A DNA stretch of 35,238 nt, taken from the NCBI RefSeq assembly GCF_020711235.1, contig NZ_JAJFAV010000027.1, positions 1 to 35,238 of the forward strand, in the 5' to 3' direction. The position numbers and the translations under genes were made by a program. Each line of letters starts with the position of its first letter. The first letter of the stretch is position 1. Source of the stretch: Hymenobacter sp. 15J16-1T3B (GTDB lineage Bacteria; Bacteroidota; Bacteroidia; Cytophagales; Hymenobacteraceae). Positions 1 to 8,160 of this stretch are shown here, piece by piece. The notes under the pieces were generated by a model. The model ran no database searches. It was given only the letters and a program-made list of their open reading frames with translations, and was not told the DNA's origin.

Positions 1-480
1 TGCACCACGGCCACCGGCACGGTCAACGTAACCAACCCCGTCAGCGGCTACACCTACACGCTCACCGGCACCAACCCGGTGCGCGCCGCTGTCACCAGCA
101 CCACCGGCGTCTTCCAGAACGTGGCCAGCGGCGCGTACAGCCTGACGGCCTCGCAAGGCACCTGCTCGTCACCGGCTTCGACGGTTACGGTAAATGCCCA
201 GCCGCCCACCCCGCCCATGCCGGCCGCCACGGTGGTGCAGCCAACCTGCACCACGGCCACCGGCACGGTCAACGTAACCAACCCCGTCAGCGGCTACACC
301 TACACGCTCACCGGCACCAACCCAGCGCGTGCGGCCGTCACCAGCACCACTGGCGTGTTCCAGAACGTGGCCAGCGGGGTGTACAGCCTAACGGCTACGC
401 TGGGCTCCTGCACCTCACTCGCCGCGACGGTTACGGTGAATAGCCAGCCGGGCACGCCGCCTCGGCCCGTGGTAACGATT
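1..480 (+). repeat. 246-bp (82-aa) tandem repeat in T9SS gene
   Basis: Base 1 onward and base 247 onward carry the same sequence, identical for about the first 77 bases (CTTATGTVNVTNPVSGYTYT in protein) and then diverging moderately. The period is exactly 246 bp, 82 codons. More copies probably lie to the left of the window. The second copy grades into a diverged module from about 480. Confidence 0.85.
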
Positions 481-1035
481 CAGGAAGCCACGCTCTGCGG
501 CACGCTCACGGCGCCCACGCTCACGGTGTCCTGCCCGCTGTCGGGCGCGACGTATACCCTGACGCAGACCGGCGTGAGCGGCTCGCAGACCCGCACCTAC
601 AACGGCACCGGCACGGTGGTCTTCACGGTGCAAGCCGGCAAGGGCTTTAGCATCACGGTGACGTCCAGCGCGGGCTGCGTATCGGCCGCCACCGACTGCA
701 ACAACTACACCACCAACAGCTGCCCGGCGCCGCGGGCCGAGAGCAGTGCGGCATTGACGCCGGCGCCGCTGCAGAGCATCCGCACCGAAGCCTACCCCAA
801 CCCCACGGGCCGCGACGCGACCATCAACTTCACGGTGCCCCAGAGCGGGCACGCCGTGGTGGAAGTGTACAACGCCATGGGCCGGCACCTGATGACGCTC
901 TACGATGGCCCGGCCCAAGCCGGGGAAAACTACTCCGTGGTGCTGAAGGGCGGCACGCTGCCCTCGGGCACTTATTTCTACAAGGTCAGCGCCAACGGGC
1001 AGGTGAAAACCAACCGCCTCAGCGTGGTCAAGTAA
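1..1035 (+). CDS. T9SS sorting-domain surface protein, 5' truncated
   Basis: The reading frame is open from base 1, so the start lies outside the window; 344 codons remain. The visible part begins with Thr/Val/Gly-rich Ig-like repeats of 82 residues, then a diverged module with several cysteines, then an 80-residue C-terminal domain containing EAYPNP, NAMGR, LPSGTYFYKV and a final LSVVK. That layout is the type A T9SS sorting domain, which directs export through the outer membrane and surface attachment or release. The C-terminal domain closely matches that of the next gene, so the two are paralogues. The enzymatic or adhesive role is unknown because the N-terminus is missing. A good terminator follows the stop. 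Confidence 0.85.
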   Translation, partial: CTTATGTVNVTNPVSGYTYTLTGTNPVRAAVTSTTGVFQNVASGAYSLTASQGTCSSPASTVTVNAQPPTPPMPAATVVQPTCTTATGTVNVTNPVSGYTYTLTGTNPARAAVTSTTGVFQNVASGVYSLTATLGSCTSLAATVTVNSQPGTPPRPVVTIQEATLCGTLTAPTLTVSCPLSGATYTLTQTGVSGSQTRTYNGTGTVVFTVQAGKGFSITVTSSAGCVSAATDCNNYTTNSCPAPRAESSAALTPAPLQSIRTEAYPNPTGRDATINFTVPQSGHAVVEVYNAMGRHLMTLYDGPAQAGENYSVVLKGGTLPSGTYFYKVSANGQVKTNRLSVVK

Positions 1036-1063
1036 GGCATTGATCCTGCTCACTCGCAAAAAA

Positions 1064-1091
1064 GCCCGTCTGAATTGGACGGGCTTTTTTT
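1064..1091 (+). terminator. Rho-independent terminator
   Basis: GCCCGTC (1064-1070) pairs perfectly with GACGGGC (1078-1084) across a 7-nt loop, with an A-run before and a run of seven T after. It starts 28 nt after the stop of the preceding T9SS gene. Confidence 0.85.
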
Positions 1092-1619
1092 GCTGGCTTA
1101 TCTAGCCAAGCTGCTGAGTTCAATTCGGTAACTTTTGTCATATATTTAACAATATTTTAATAATTATTTTAACTAATACTAGATAAACTGTATGAATATC
1201 CTTATTTTCACCTACCTCCAAGCCGCCGCTGGTTGGCTCTGATTTGTCGGCCAAAACCGCGCCGGGGCATACCCTCATGAAAGCCCTGGCTGGTTTCTAA
1301 ACTTCCTAAGCCGCCTTACACACCCCTCCTTCCCACACCCTTGGCCCGCCCCGGCTGCTCACGCAGCGGCCTCCCGGAGCCGCCTTCCTCTTCCTGTACG
1401 CCCTCAACCAGCGGCCGTTTGCGGGCCGCTGCGGGGCGTTGTTGCCTCTACGGTTGCTGCCCCAGTGGCCGCAGCCCGGCGGCGTGTTGCCTCCGCGCCT
1501 GCCTTAGCCCTCCTCCTACCGGCTCGCCATAGCCGCCCCGCCTCCGCTTCCTGCCCTGCTCGTTACCCGGCGCCTTTCGCTCCGTGGCCCGGTACACCTT
1601 TTCCAACTTCCTACCCTGT
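1092..1619. other. Long intergenic region: AT island plus C-rich stretch
   Basis: No gene is supported here. Bases 1130-1215 are very AT-rich (TAACTTTT, TATATTTAAC, TTTAATAATTA) in a GC-rich genome and probably hold the promoter of the downstream T9SS gene. No perfect TTTG/TAnnTTTG pair was found; TATATTTA at 1141 is one base off. Bases 1300-1619 are C-rich with no convincing codon pattern, so the next gene may have a leader of about 400 nt or an unrecognised nearer promoter. Confidence 0.5.
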
Positions 1620-4586
1620 ATGAAGAACGTTTTCCATTCCCACACGGGCCACGCGCGGCCTGCGACGTGGCTGCTGCTAGTGCTGGCGGCGTGGTGCTGG
1701 GCAGCCCCGGCGGCCCGGGCCCAAGACCCCGGCCGCGGTGGCACCCAGGCCGGCTTTGAGGTCGATGCGCAGTTCCAGTCGGGTTCCATTCCCGGCTTCT
1801 GGACCGGCAGCGGCGGCAACCAGAACTATTTTCCCACGGTGACGACCTACGGCGACGACTGGTCGAAGGGCGCCACGGGCACCGGCGTAGCGGTGCTAAA
1901 GCAGGTCGGCGGCGTGTCGGTGCCGGGCACCTCGCCCGACGGACGGGCCCTCTGGCAGGTGGATGGCAACTGGGGCACCTCGTCGACGGTGGCCGAACTG
2001 TCGACGTTTGCGGGCAGCTCCAACAAAAACGGCGACAACATCGCGGCCGGGCAGAGCCCGTACACCACGCAGATCGGCAGCGGCGGCCCACAGAAAAACG
2101 ACATCACCAACACCTACCTGCACTCGCGGGTGGTCAACGGCAACACCTGGCTGTTTTTTGGGGCCGAAACCCGCTCGGTGAACGGGGCGAGCTACCTCGA
2201 TTTTGAGTACAACCAGAAGGGCGTGCAGGTCATCAACAGCCGCCTGACCGGCAACGGCCTAACCAACGGCCGCACGGTCAACGACTTCCTGCTCGTCATC
2301 AACTACACCGGCGGCGGCAACAAGCCGGTGGTGGGCCTGCGCATCTGGCAGAGCGACGGCACGTGGTCGGCCGAGCAGCCGCTGAGCAGCACCAACCAGT
2401 TTATGTCGACCAACTCGGCGGACGTGGCGCCGGTGGCGCCCAACCTCTCGTTTAACACCGACGGGGCCTACGCCAACGTGACCGGCGCGCTGCAGCTGGT
2501 GGAAGGCGGCATCAACCTCTCCTCGATTCCGCAACTGGCGGTGCTCAACCAGTGCGCGCCGCTGGCCACCGTCACGGTGAAAACTCGCTCCTCCCCCTCG
2601 TACACCTCAGAGCTGAAGGATTTTGACATCCTGAACTTCTCGCTGGCCCCCACCCCCACGGCGGCCGTGACGGCGGTGCCCGCGCAATGCCAAGGCGCCA
2701 ACAACACGACCACGTTCCAAGTGAGCGGCACCTACGCCGGCGGCACGGCCGCGTGGAGCGCCACCGGGGGCACCGTTTCGAACGCGCAGTACGCCGGCGG
2801 CACGACCACGGCCACCGTCACCGTGACGGGCGTGACGACGGCCACCGTGACGCTGACCACGACCAGCAGCGTGAGCGGCACCACCTGCTCAACGGCCACG
2901 GCCTCGCGCAGCCTAGTGGTGAAGCCCAACCCCACCACCGACGCCATTAGCCCGCGCACGCACTGCACCGGCGACGCGGGCGCGGCCATCAACTTTACCA
3001 GCTCGGTGAGCGGGGCGTCGTTCAGCTGGACGTCGACGGCCAACGTGGGTTTCGGCACCAGCGGCACGAACGTAACCAGCATCCCGGCCTACACGGCCGC
3101 CAACTCGACCACGGCGCCCATCGTGGCCACGGTAACCGTAACGGCCACGGCCGATGGCTGCACCGGGGCGCCACGTACGTTTACCGTCACGGTCAATCCG
3201 AACCCGGCCACCAACGCCGTTACGCCCCGCACCCATTGCGCGGGCGAATCTGGGGCGGCCATCAGCTTCGGCAGCCCGGTGAGCGGGGCTAGCTTTAGCT
3301 GGAGCTCCACCGCCGACGTGGGCTTCGGCACCAGCGGAACCAACGTGACCAGCATTGCGGCCTACACCGCCGCTAACGCCACCAGTGCCCCCATCGTGGC
3401 CACGGTGACGGTGACGGCCACCGCTAATGGCTGCACGGGCGCCCCGCGCACCTTCACGGTGACAGTCAATCCGTTGCCGGCCACCAATGCCGTCACGCCG
3501 CGCACGCACTGCGCCGGCGACGCGGGCGCGGCCATTGCGTTCAGCAGCCCGGTGAGCGGAGCCACGTTTGCGTGGAGCTCGACGGCGGATGTGGGCTTTG
3601 GCACCAGCGGCTCGGGCGTAACGAGTATTGCGGCCTACACCGCCGCCAACAGTACCACGGCGCCGGTGGTAGCGACGATAACCGTAACGGCCACGGCCAA
3701 CGGGTGCACCGGGGCGCCGCGCACCTTCACGGTGACGGTCAATCCGCTGCCGGCTACCAACGCCATTACGCCGCGCACGCACTGCCCCGGGGAGCAGGCC
3801 GGCGCCATCAGCTTCAGCAGCCCAGTGAGCGGAGCCTCGTTCAGCTGGACGTCGACGGCCAACGTGGGCTTTGGCACCAGCGGCACGAACGTAACCAGCA
3901 TCCCGGCCTACACGGCGGTTAACGCCACAGGCGCGTCCGTGGTGGCTACGGTGACGGTGACGGCCACGGCTAATGGCTGCACGGGCGCCCCGCGCACCTT
4001 CACGGTGACGGTGAACCCGGTGGCGGCGGCGCCCAGCGTGACCTACAACCCGCCCAGCTGCTCGTCGACCACGTTCAGCGTGACCGTCAACAACCCGGTG
4101 ACGGGCACCTACACCCTGACGCGCAGCGGGTACGCGCCCATCGTGCTGACCCGCCTGGCCACCGACCCGGCCGGGCAGGTGCTGGAATTCACGGGGCTGG
4201 CCGCCGGCTCGGGCTACAGCGTGGCCTACACCAACCCCAGCGGCTGCACCTCGGCCTCGAACGACTGCGTGAGTGCGGCCCGGCCGGCCGGCCAGTCGCC
4301 GCAGCAGCCAGCCCTGCAGCAGCGCAGCATCCGCACGGAAGCCTATCCGAACCCCACCACCATGGACGCCACCATCAACTTCTCGGTGCCGAAGAGCGGG
4401 CACGTGGTGGTGCAGGCCTACGACGCGCTGGGCCGCCCGGTAGCCACGCTCTTCGACGGGCAGGTGCCGGCCGACGAAACCAAATCGGTGACGCTGAAAG
4501 GGGGCACCCTGCCCAGCGGCACCTATTACTACCGCGTTTCGGCGGATGGGCAGACCAAAACCAACAGCATCAGCCTGGTGAAGTAA
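1620..4586 (+). CDS. Large exported protein with PKD-like repeats and T9SS sorting domain
   Basis: The protein has 988 aa. ATG 1620 is chosen because a signal peptide follows it directly (MKNVF..., hydrophobic WLLLVLAAW, cleavage near AARAQ); an upstream GTG at 1584 would spoil it. Residues 40-340 form a Gly/Thr/Asn-rich beta domain with WLFFGAETRSVNG and LDFEYNQ motifs, probably a jelly-roll or lectin-like surface domain. Residues about 435-800 are four 91-residue PKD-like repeats, each with RTHC and an (N/D)GC cysteine that could form one disulfide per repeat. The last 80 residues are a type A T9SS sorting domain (RTEAYPNP, YDALGRPV, LPSGTYYYRV, SISLVK). It is probably a cell-surface or secreted structural or adhesin-like protein; the ligand is unknown. 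Confidence 0.85.
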   Translation: MKNVFHSHTGHARPATWLLLVLAAWCWAAPAARAQDPGRGGTQAGFEVDAQFQSGSIPGFWTGSGGNQNYFPTVTTYGDDWSKGATGTGVAVLKQVGGVSVPGTSPDGRALWQVDGNWGTSSTVAELSTFAGSSNKNGDNIAAGQSPYTTQIGSGGPQKNDITNTYLHSRVVNGNTWLFFGAETRSVNGASYLDFEYNQKGVQVINSRLTGNGLTNGRTVNDFLLVINYTGGGNKPVVGLRIWQSDGTWSAEQPLSSTNQFMSTNSADVAPVAPNLSFNTDGAYANVTGALQLVEGGINLSSIPQLAVLNQCAPLATVTVKTRSSPSYTSELKDFDILNFSLAPTPTAAVTAVPAQCQGANNTTTFQVSGTYAGGTAAWSATGGTVSNAQYAGGTTTATVTVTGVTTATVTLTTTSSVSGTTCSTATASRSLVVKPNPTTDAISPRTHCTGDAGAAINFTSSVSGASFSWTSTANVGFGTSGTNVTSIPAYTAANSTTAPIVATVTVTATADGCTGAPRTFTVTVNPNPATNAVTPRTHCAGESGAAISFGSPVSGASFSWSSTADVGFGTSGTNVTSIAAYTAANATSAPIVATVTVTATANGCTGAPRTFTVTVNPLPATNAVTPRTHCAGDAGAAIAFSSPVSGATFAWSSTADVGFGTSGSGVTSIAAYTAANSTTAPVVATITVTATANGCTGAPRTFTVTVNPLPATNAITPRTHCPGEQAGAISFSSPVSGASFSWTSTANVGFGTSGTNVTSIPAYTAVNATGASVVATVTVTATANGCTGAPRTFTVTVNPVAAAPSVTYNPPSCSSTTFSVTVNNPVTGTYTLTRSGYAPIVLTRLATDPAGQVLEFTGLAAGSGYSVAYTNPSGCTSASNDCVSAARPAGQSPQQPALQQRSIRTEAYPNPTTMDATINFSVPKSGHVVVQAYDALGRPVATLFDGQVPADETKSVTLKGGTLPSGTYYYRVSADGQTKTNSISLVK
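2925..4016 (+). repeat. Four tandem 273-bp (91-aa) PKD-like repeats
   Basis: The units begin at 2925, 3198, 3471 and 3744 and each is exactly 273 bp. Shared landmarks are PRTHC, GFGTSG, AAYTA or PAYTA, and GCTGAPRTFTVTV. The constant length with no indels suggests amplification by unequal recombination and continuing homogenisation. Confidence 0.95.
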
Positions 4587-4606
4587 GCGCCGTCTGATTC
4601 GTCCTG

Positions 4607-4639
4607 AAAAGGCCCGCCCGAACTCGGACGGGCCTTTTT
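4607..4639 (+). terminator. Rho-independent terminator
   Basis: GGCCCG (4611-4616) and CCG (4618-4620) pair with CGG (4625-4627) and CGGGCC (4629-4634) around a 4-nt AACT loop, with one C/A mismatch. Four A precede the stem and five T follow. It lies 20 nt after the T9SS gene stop. Confidence 0.85.
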
Positions 4640-4745
4640 CGTGGTTCCGGCCCGACGCACTACGAGTTGCCGGGTGTTGCCGAAACGTTCCGAAGCTTGA
4701 GCTGGCGGCTATACCAAGTCGGCCGGCGGGCGCGTTGGGCGGGCA

Positions 4746-5249
4746 ATGCTACGCCGTACCCGCCTTCGTCGTCTTTCGCTGCCTGTAGGCTGGCTGACGC
4801 TCAGCGTGCTGCCGCTGCTGGCGTTGCAGCGCCTCGTGCCGGTGCTGTTCCGGCCGTCCCGGCACGCCATGCAGGTATCCATGCCCATTCCCTGGCCGGT
4901 CGCGCAGGCCCGGCTGCGGGAACAGCAGGCGGCGGACTTGCCGGTAAGACCATTCACCATCCCGCCCGACCTGGAGCGGCGCCGCTGGTTTTCCTACACC
5001 CTAATCGGCAACGTGCGGCACGACGCGGCCATGCTGCGGGCGGTGGCCGAGCGCCTGCGCCGGGGCCGCACGCATCCGGCCGAGCGGACCGACGTGTGCA
5101 TCCGCTTTGCTTCCGGGGCACGCTACGCCAGTCTGGTGGCCGCGCTGGATTTGATGCCGCAGCTCAACCAAGCGAAATACGCCCTGGACCTGTACCGCCC
5201 CGAGCCGGTGCTCTACGTGTTCGTGACGCCCTTCCGGCCGTGGTGGTAG
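4746..5249 (+). CDS. Small membrane-anchored protein, function unknown
   Basis: A 167-aa protein. A basic N-terminus (MLRRTRLRRL) is followed by one hydrophobic segment (about residues 12-32), so it is probably anchored in the inner membrane with the remainder in the periplasm. The soluble part has a predicted alternating helix/strand pattern and ends with LYRPEPVLYVFVTPF. The C-terminal half (RFASGARYASLVAALDLM) faintly recalls the periplasmic domain of ExbD-type biopolymer transport proteins, but no ExbB-like partner is nearby and the similarity is too weak for a function call. It stands alone, 159 nt after the T9SS gene. Confidence 0.65.
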   Translation: MLRRTRLRRLSLPVGWLTLSVLPLLALQRLVPVLFRPSRHAMQVSMPIPWPVAQARLREQQAADLPVRPFTIPPDLERRRWFSYTLIGNVRHDAAMLRAVAERLRRGRTHPAERTDVCIRFASGARYASLVAALDLMPQLNQAKYALDLYRPEPVLYVFVTPFRPWW

Positions 5250-5310
5250 CCCGGCGCAACCCCGCGCCCGCAACGGCAGTTTGAGCTATTCTCAGCCGTT
5301 CGACCTGCCC

Positions 5311-6549
5311 ATGCCGCAATCCATTTTCCCGCTCCTGCTGGCCGCTGCCCTGCTGCCCACCCTGCCCGCTGCCGCTCAGAATGTGCCGCCCGAGGCCACG
5401 CCCTTTCAGATGACGGGCAACATCTACCTGCCCAACAAGCTGCCCGCCACGCCCGAACGGGTGGCCAGCCTGCAGGCGCCGCCCGGCTTCGTTATCAGCC
5501 CGTACGCCACCGGCCTCGACATGCCCCGCATGCTGGCCGTGGCCCCGGGCGGCGACGTGTACGTGTCGAACCGGGTGAAGGGAACCGTGACCCTGCTGCG
5601 CGACGCCAACCACGACGGAAAAGCGGACGTGGTGCAGCAGGTGGCCCAGAAGCCGCACCTGCACGGCCTCGCGCTCAAGGACGGCAAGCTTTACATGGCC
5701 GCCATCCGGGAGCTGTACGTGGCCGACGTGCAGCCCGACGGCACCCTGGGCGCGCTGAAAACCCTCTACACCGATCTGCCCGACGCCGGCCAGCACGCCA
5801 ACCGCACCCTGCGCTTCGGCCCCGACGGGCAGCTTTACCTGTCGGTAGGCAGCACCTGCAACGCCTGCGACGAGGGCAACCCCGAAAACGCCACTTTGCT
5901 GCGCATCAAGACCGACGGCTCGGGCCGCACGGTGTACGCCCGCGGCCTGCGCAACACCATCGGCTTCGACTGGCACCCCAGCACCGGGCAGCTGTTCGGC
6001 ATGGACCACGGCATCGACTGGCTGGGCGACGAGGCGCAGCTGGAGGAGCTGAACCAAATCAAGGAAAACGGCCACTACGGCTGGCCCAGCATCATTGCCG
6101 ACGGCCAGCCCTACCCCGCCAACAAGCCCAAGAGCGGCGACTCGTACCAGCAGTTCGACGCCAAGTGCGTGCGGCCCGCGCTGCTCTACAAGGCCCACTC
6201 GGCCCCGCTGGCGCTGACGTTCAACCGTGCGCAGCTCTTCCCGCCGACGTACGAAAACGACGCTTTCGTGACCATGCACGGCTCCTGGAACCGCGCCCAG
6301 CCCGCGGGCTACAAAATCGTGCGGGTGCACTTCAACGACCGGGGCCAGCCCGAACGGTTCGAGGACTTCGTGACCGGCTGGCTGGTGGAGGGCGGCAAGG
6401 CTGAATTCGGCCGCCCCTGCGCCCTGGTCCAGGCCCCCGACGGCTCCCTGCTCGTGTCGGATGACGACAACGGGGTGATTTACCGCATCAGCTACAACGC
6501 GCCCCGGCAGGCCCCGGTGCAAAAGGCCCAGGTGAAGACGAAAGGGTAA
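5311..6549 (+). CDS. Exported PQQ-dependent sugar dehydrogenase family protein
   Basis: A 412-aa protein starting at ATG 5311, which gives a clean signal peptide (MPQSIFPLLLAAALLPTLPAAAQ); a TTG 30 nt upstream is unlikely. The mature part reads as a six-bladed beta-propeller of the soluble glucose/sorbosone dehydrogenase family: GFVISPYATGLDMPR near the N-terminus, then HANRTLRFGPDGQLYLSVGS, ARGLRNTIGFDWHP, MDHGIDWLGDE, NGHYGWP, MHGSWNR, and a final GRPCALVQAPDGSLLVSDDDNG blade. Family members oxidise sugars or related polyols in the periplasm with PQQ; the actual substrate cannot be read from sequence, and no PQQ synthesis genes are in the window. Confidence 0.85.
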   Translation: MPQSIFPLLLAAALLPTLPAAAQNVPPEATPFQMTGNIYLPNKLPATPERVASLQAPPGFVISPYATGLDMPRMLAVAPGGDVYVSNRVKGTVTLLRDANHDGKADVVQQVAQKPHLHGLALKDGKLYMAAIRELYVADVQPDGTLGALKTLYTDLPDAGQHANRTLRFGPDGQLYLSVGSTCNACDEGNPENATLLRIKTDGSGRTVYARGLRNTIGFDWHPSTGQLFGMDHGIDWLGDEAQLEELNQIKENGHYGWPSIIADGQPYPANKPKSGDSYQQFDAKCVRPALLYKAHSAPLALTFNRAQLFPPTYENDAFVTMHGSWNRAQPAGYKIVRVHFNDRGQPERFEDFVTGWLVEGGKAEFGRPCALVQAPDGSLLVSDDDNGVIYRISYNAPRQAPVQKAQVKTKG

Positions 6550-6572
6550 CGCCAACGGATAGCAGCCCTGCC

Positions 6573-6768
6573 CGGCATCCGGAGCCTTAGCCAAGGACCT
6601 TCCTCCTGGCTCGCACCAACTGAGAAACGCAGCCGCCAACGCCCTGCTACCCGGGAGGCGGTGGCTGCGCTTGCGTCTGTTAGTGCCGTTACTGAAAAGC
6701 GTCTGGGCTTTGTAGGTAGCGGCAGTGCAGGGGGCGAGGAAGGTCCTTCGCGTTGCTCAGGATGACGG
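6573..6768. repeat. Intergenic element with inverted ends (family member 1)
   Basis: The left end has CATCCGGAGC then AAGGACCTTCCTC (6593-6605). The right end is its inverted counterpart GAGGAAGGTCCTT (6736-6748) then GCTCAGGATGACGG. The 13-bp core pairs perfectly. An inner imperfect inverted repeat (CGCAGCCGCC ... GGCGGTGGCTGCG) would continue the fold. No coding content. The ends match the element at 12452-12700. Confidence 0.7.
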
Positions 6769-6802
6769 ATAGGCCAATGCCTGATGCCCTGATTTTCCCG
6801 CG

Positions 6803-6810
6803 TAACTTGC
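6803..6810 (+). promoter_or_regulatory. Possible -7 box for dctA
   Basis: TAACTTGC resembles the Bacteroidota -7 consensus TAnnTTTG. It lies only 6 nt before the dctA ATG. No clear TTTG is found about 20 bp upstream, so this is a weak call. Confidence 0.3.
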
Positions 6811-6816
6811 TCGGGC

Positions 6817-8124
6817 ATGAAGAAACTTACCAGCAACCTGACGGTGCAGGTGCTTACGGCCATTGTGCTGGGCGTGCTCGTCGGGGCCATTTTTCCGGGC
6901 GTGGGTGCGGCCCTGAAGCCGGTGGGCGAGACGTTCATCCGCCTCATCAAAATGCTCATCGCGCCCATCATCTTCCTGACGGTGGTGCTCGGCATTGGCA
7001 GCATCGGTTCGCTGAAAAAAGTGGGGCGCGTGGGCGGCAAAGCCCTGCTCTACTTCGAACTCGTGACCACGCTGGCCCTGGTCATCGGGGTGGCGGCAGC
7101 CAACCTGATTCGGCCCGGCGCGGGCGTCGACACCTCGGCGGCCACGGCCAAGGCAGCCGAAACGCAGAAGTACGCCGAGCAGGCCGCGGGCATGGACTGG
7201 GTGGCCTTCTTCACCCACATCGTGCCCGAAAACCTGGTCGGGGCCTTTGCCCAGGGCGAGGTGCTGCAGGTACTGCTGGTGGCCGTGCTCTTCGGGCTGG
7301 CCCTCACGCGGGTGCCCGAGGCGGTGGGCCGCCCCCTGCTCAGCACCTTCGAGCGGCTGAGCCACGTGCTGTTTGCGGTGCTGGGCATGGTGATGAAGCT
7401 GGCCCCGCTGGGCGCCTTCGGCGGCATGGCCTACACCATCGGCACCTACGGGCTGAGCACCTTGCTGCCCTTGGCCAAGCTCATGGCCTCGGTGTACCTC
7501 ACCATGGCCGTGTTCATCTTCGGCGTGCTCGGGGCGGTAGCGCGGTATTACAAGTTCAGCATCCTCAAGCTGTTGGGCTTCATCAAGGAAGAGCTGCTCA
7601 TCGTGCTCGGCACCTCCTCGTCGGAGTCGGCCCTGCCGCGGCTCATTGACAAGCTCACGGCCTTCGGCTGCTCCCGTTCGGTGGCCGGGCTGGTCATCCC
7701 GACGGGCTACTCCTTCAACCTCGACGGCACCACCATCTACCTCTCGATGGCCAGCATTTTCCTGGCGCAGGCCTTCAATATCCCGCTCACCCTGGGCCAG
7801 CAGCTCACCATCATCGGCATTCTGATGCTCACCAGCAAGGGCGCCGCAGGCGTCACCGGCTCGGGCTTCGTGGTGCTGGCCTCCACCCTGGCGGCCACCA
7901 AGACCATTCCCGTCGAGGGCATGGCCCTGCTGCTGGGCGTCGACCGGTTTATGTCGGAAGCCCGGGCCATTACCAATATCATCGGCAACGCGGTGGCGAC
8001 GGTGGTGGTGGCCAAGAGCGAAAACGAGTTCGACGAGGCCAAAAATCAGCTGGCCCTGGCCGGCGCCCTGCCGCCCGAAAGCGCCGTGCAACTGCCCGAA
8101 CACCCGCTGCCGCCCGCCCGGTAG
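6817..8124 (+). CDS. dctA: C4-dicarboxylate:cation symporter, DctA/GltP family
   Basis: The 435-aa product has the full length and landmarks of the dicarboxylate/amino acid:cation symporter (SDF) family: N-terminal LTVQVLTAIVLGVLVG, the FIRLIKMLIAPIIFLTVVLGI segment, the serine-rich re-entrant loop LGTSSSESALPRL, GYSFNLDGTTIYLSMASIFLAQA, and LTSKGAAGVTGSGFVVLA. These belong to inner-membrane trimers that import succinate, fumarate, malate or aspartate with H+ or Na+. The SSSESALPR and NLDGT wording favours DctA over glutamate-specific members, but the substrate is an inference. ATG 6817 starts exactly at the family's MKKLTSNLTVQV. It is monocistronic and convergent with the ClC gene. Confidence 0.93.
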   Translation: MKKLTSNLTVQVLTAIVLGVLVGAIFPGVGAALKPVGETFIRLIKMLIAPIIFLTVVLGIGSIGSLKKVGRVGGKALLYFELVTTLALVIGVAAANLIRPGAGVDTSAATAKAAETQKYAEQAAGMDWVAFFTHIVPENLVGAFAQGEVLQVLLVAVLFGLALTRVPEAVGRPLLSTFERLSHVLFAVLGMVMKLAPLGAFGGMAYTIGTYGLSTLLPLAKLMASVYLTMAVFIFGVLGAVARYYKFSILKLLGFIKEELLIVLGTSSSESALPRLIDKLTAFGCSRSVAGLVIPTGYSFNLDGTTIYLSMASIFLAQAFNIPLTLGQQLTIIGILMLTSKGAAGVTGSGFVVLASTLAATKTIPVEGMALLLGVDRFMSEARAITNIIGNAVATVVVAKSENEFDEAKNQLALAGALPPESAVQLPEHPLPPAR

Positions 8125-8153
8125 CGCCGCCGGCCTGAACAACTCGGCGGCGC
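8124..8153. terminator. GC hairpin between convergent genes
   Basis: GCGCCGCCG (8124-8132) pairs with CGGCGGCGC (8145-8153), 9 bp perfect with a 12-nt loop, in the 36-bp gap between two convergent genes. It has no T-tract on either strand, so its terminator role is only likely. Confidence 0.4.
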
Positions 8154-8160
8154 CTGGGCA

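Noticed and set aside
1341-1532. Short Cys/Pro/Ser-rich frame in the C-rich leader
   Set aside because: Low-complexity composition and no homology seen; treated as non-coding.
1584-1619. GTG start 36 nt upstream for the 988-aa T9SS protein
   Set aside because: It would put 12 residues before an otherwise standard signal peptide; ATG 1620 is better.
2925-4016. CRISPR-like tandem repeats
   Set aside because: The units are contiguous 273-bp coding repeats without spacers.
2913-4403. Minus-strand frame of about 500 codons opposite the PKD-like repeats
   Set aside because: Arg/Gly/Ala-rich shadow of the repeated plus-strand gene, which has a signal peptide and T9SS domain.
4746-5249. ExbD annotation
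   Set aside because: Only a faint C-terminal resemblance, and no ExbB/TolQ partner nearby.
5164-6639. Minus-strand long frame opposite the sugar dehydrogenase
   Set aside because: Antisense shadow without motifs.
6573-6768. Insertion sequence
   Set aside because: No transposase and too short; kept as a non-autonomous repeat.
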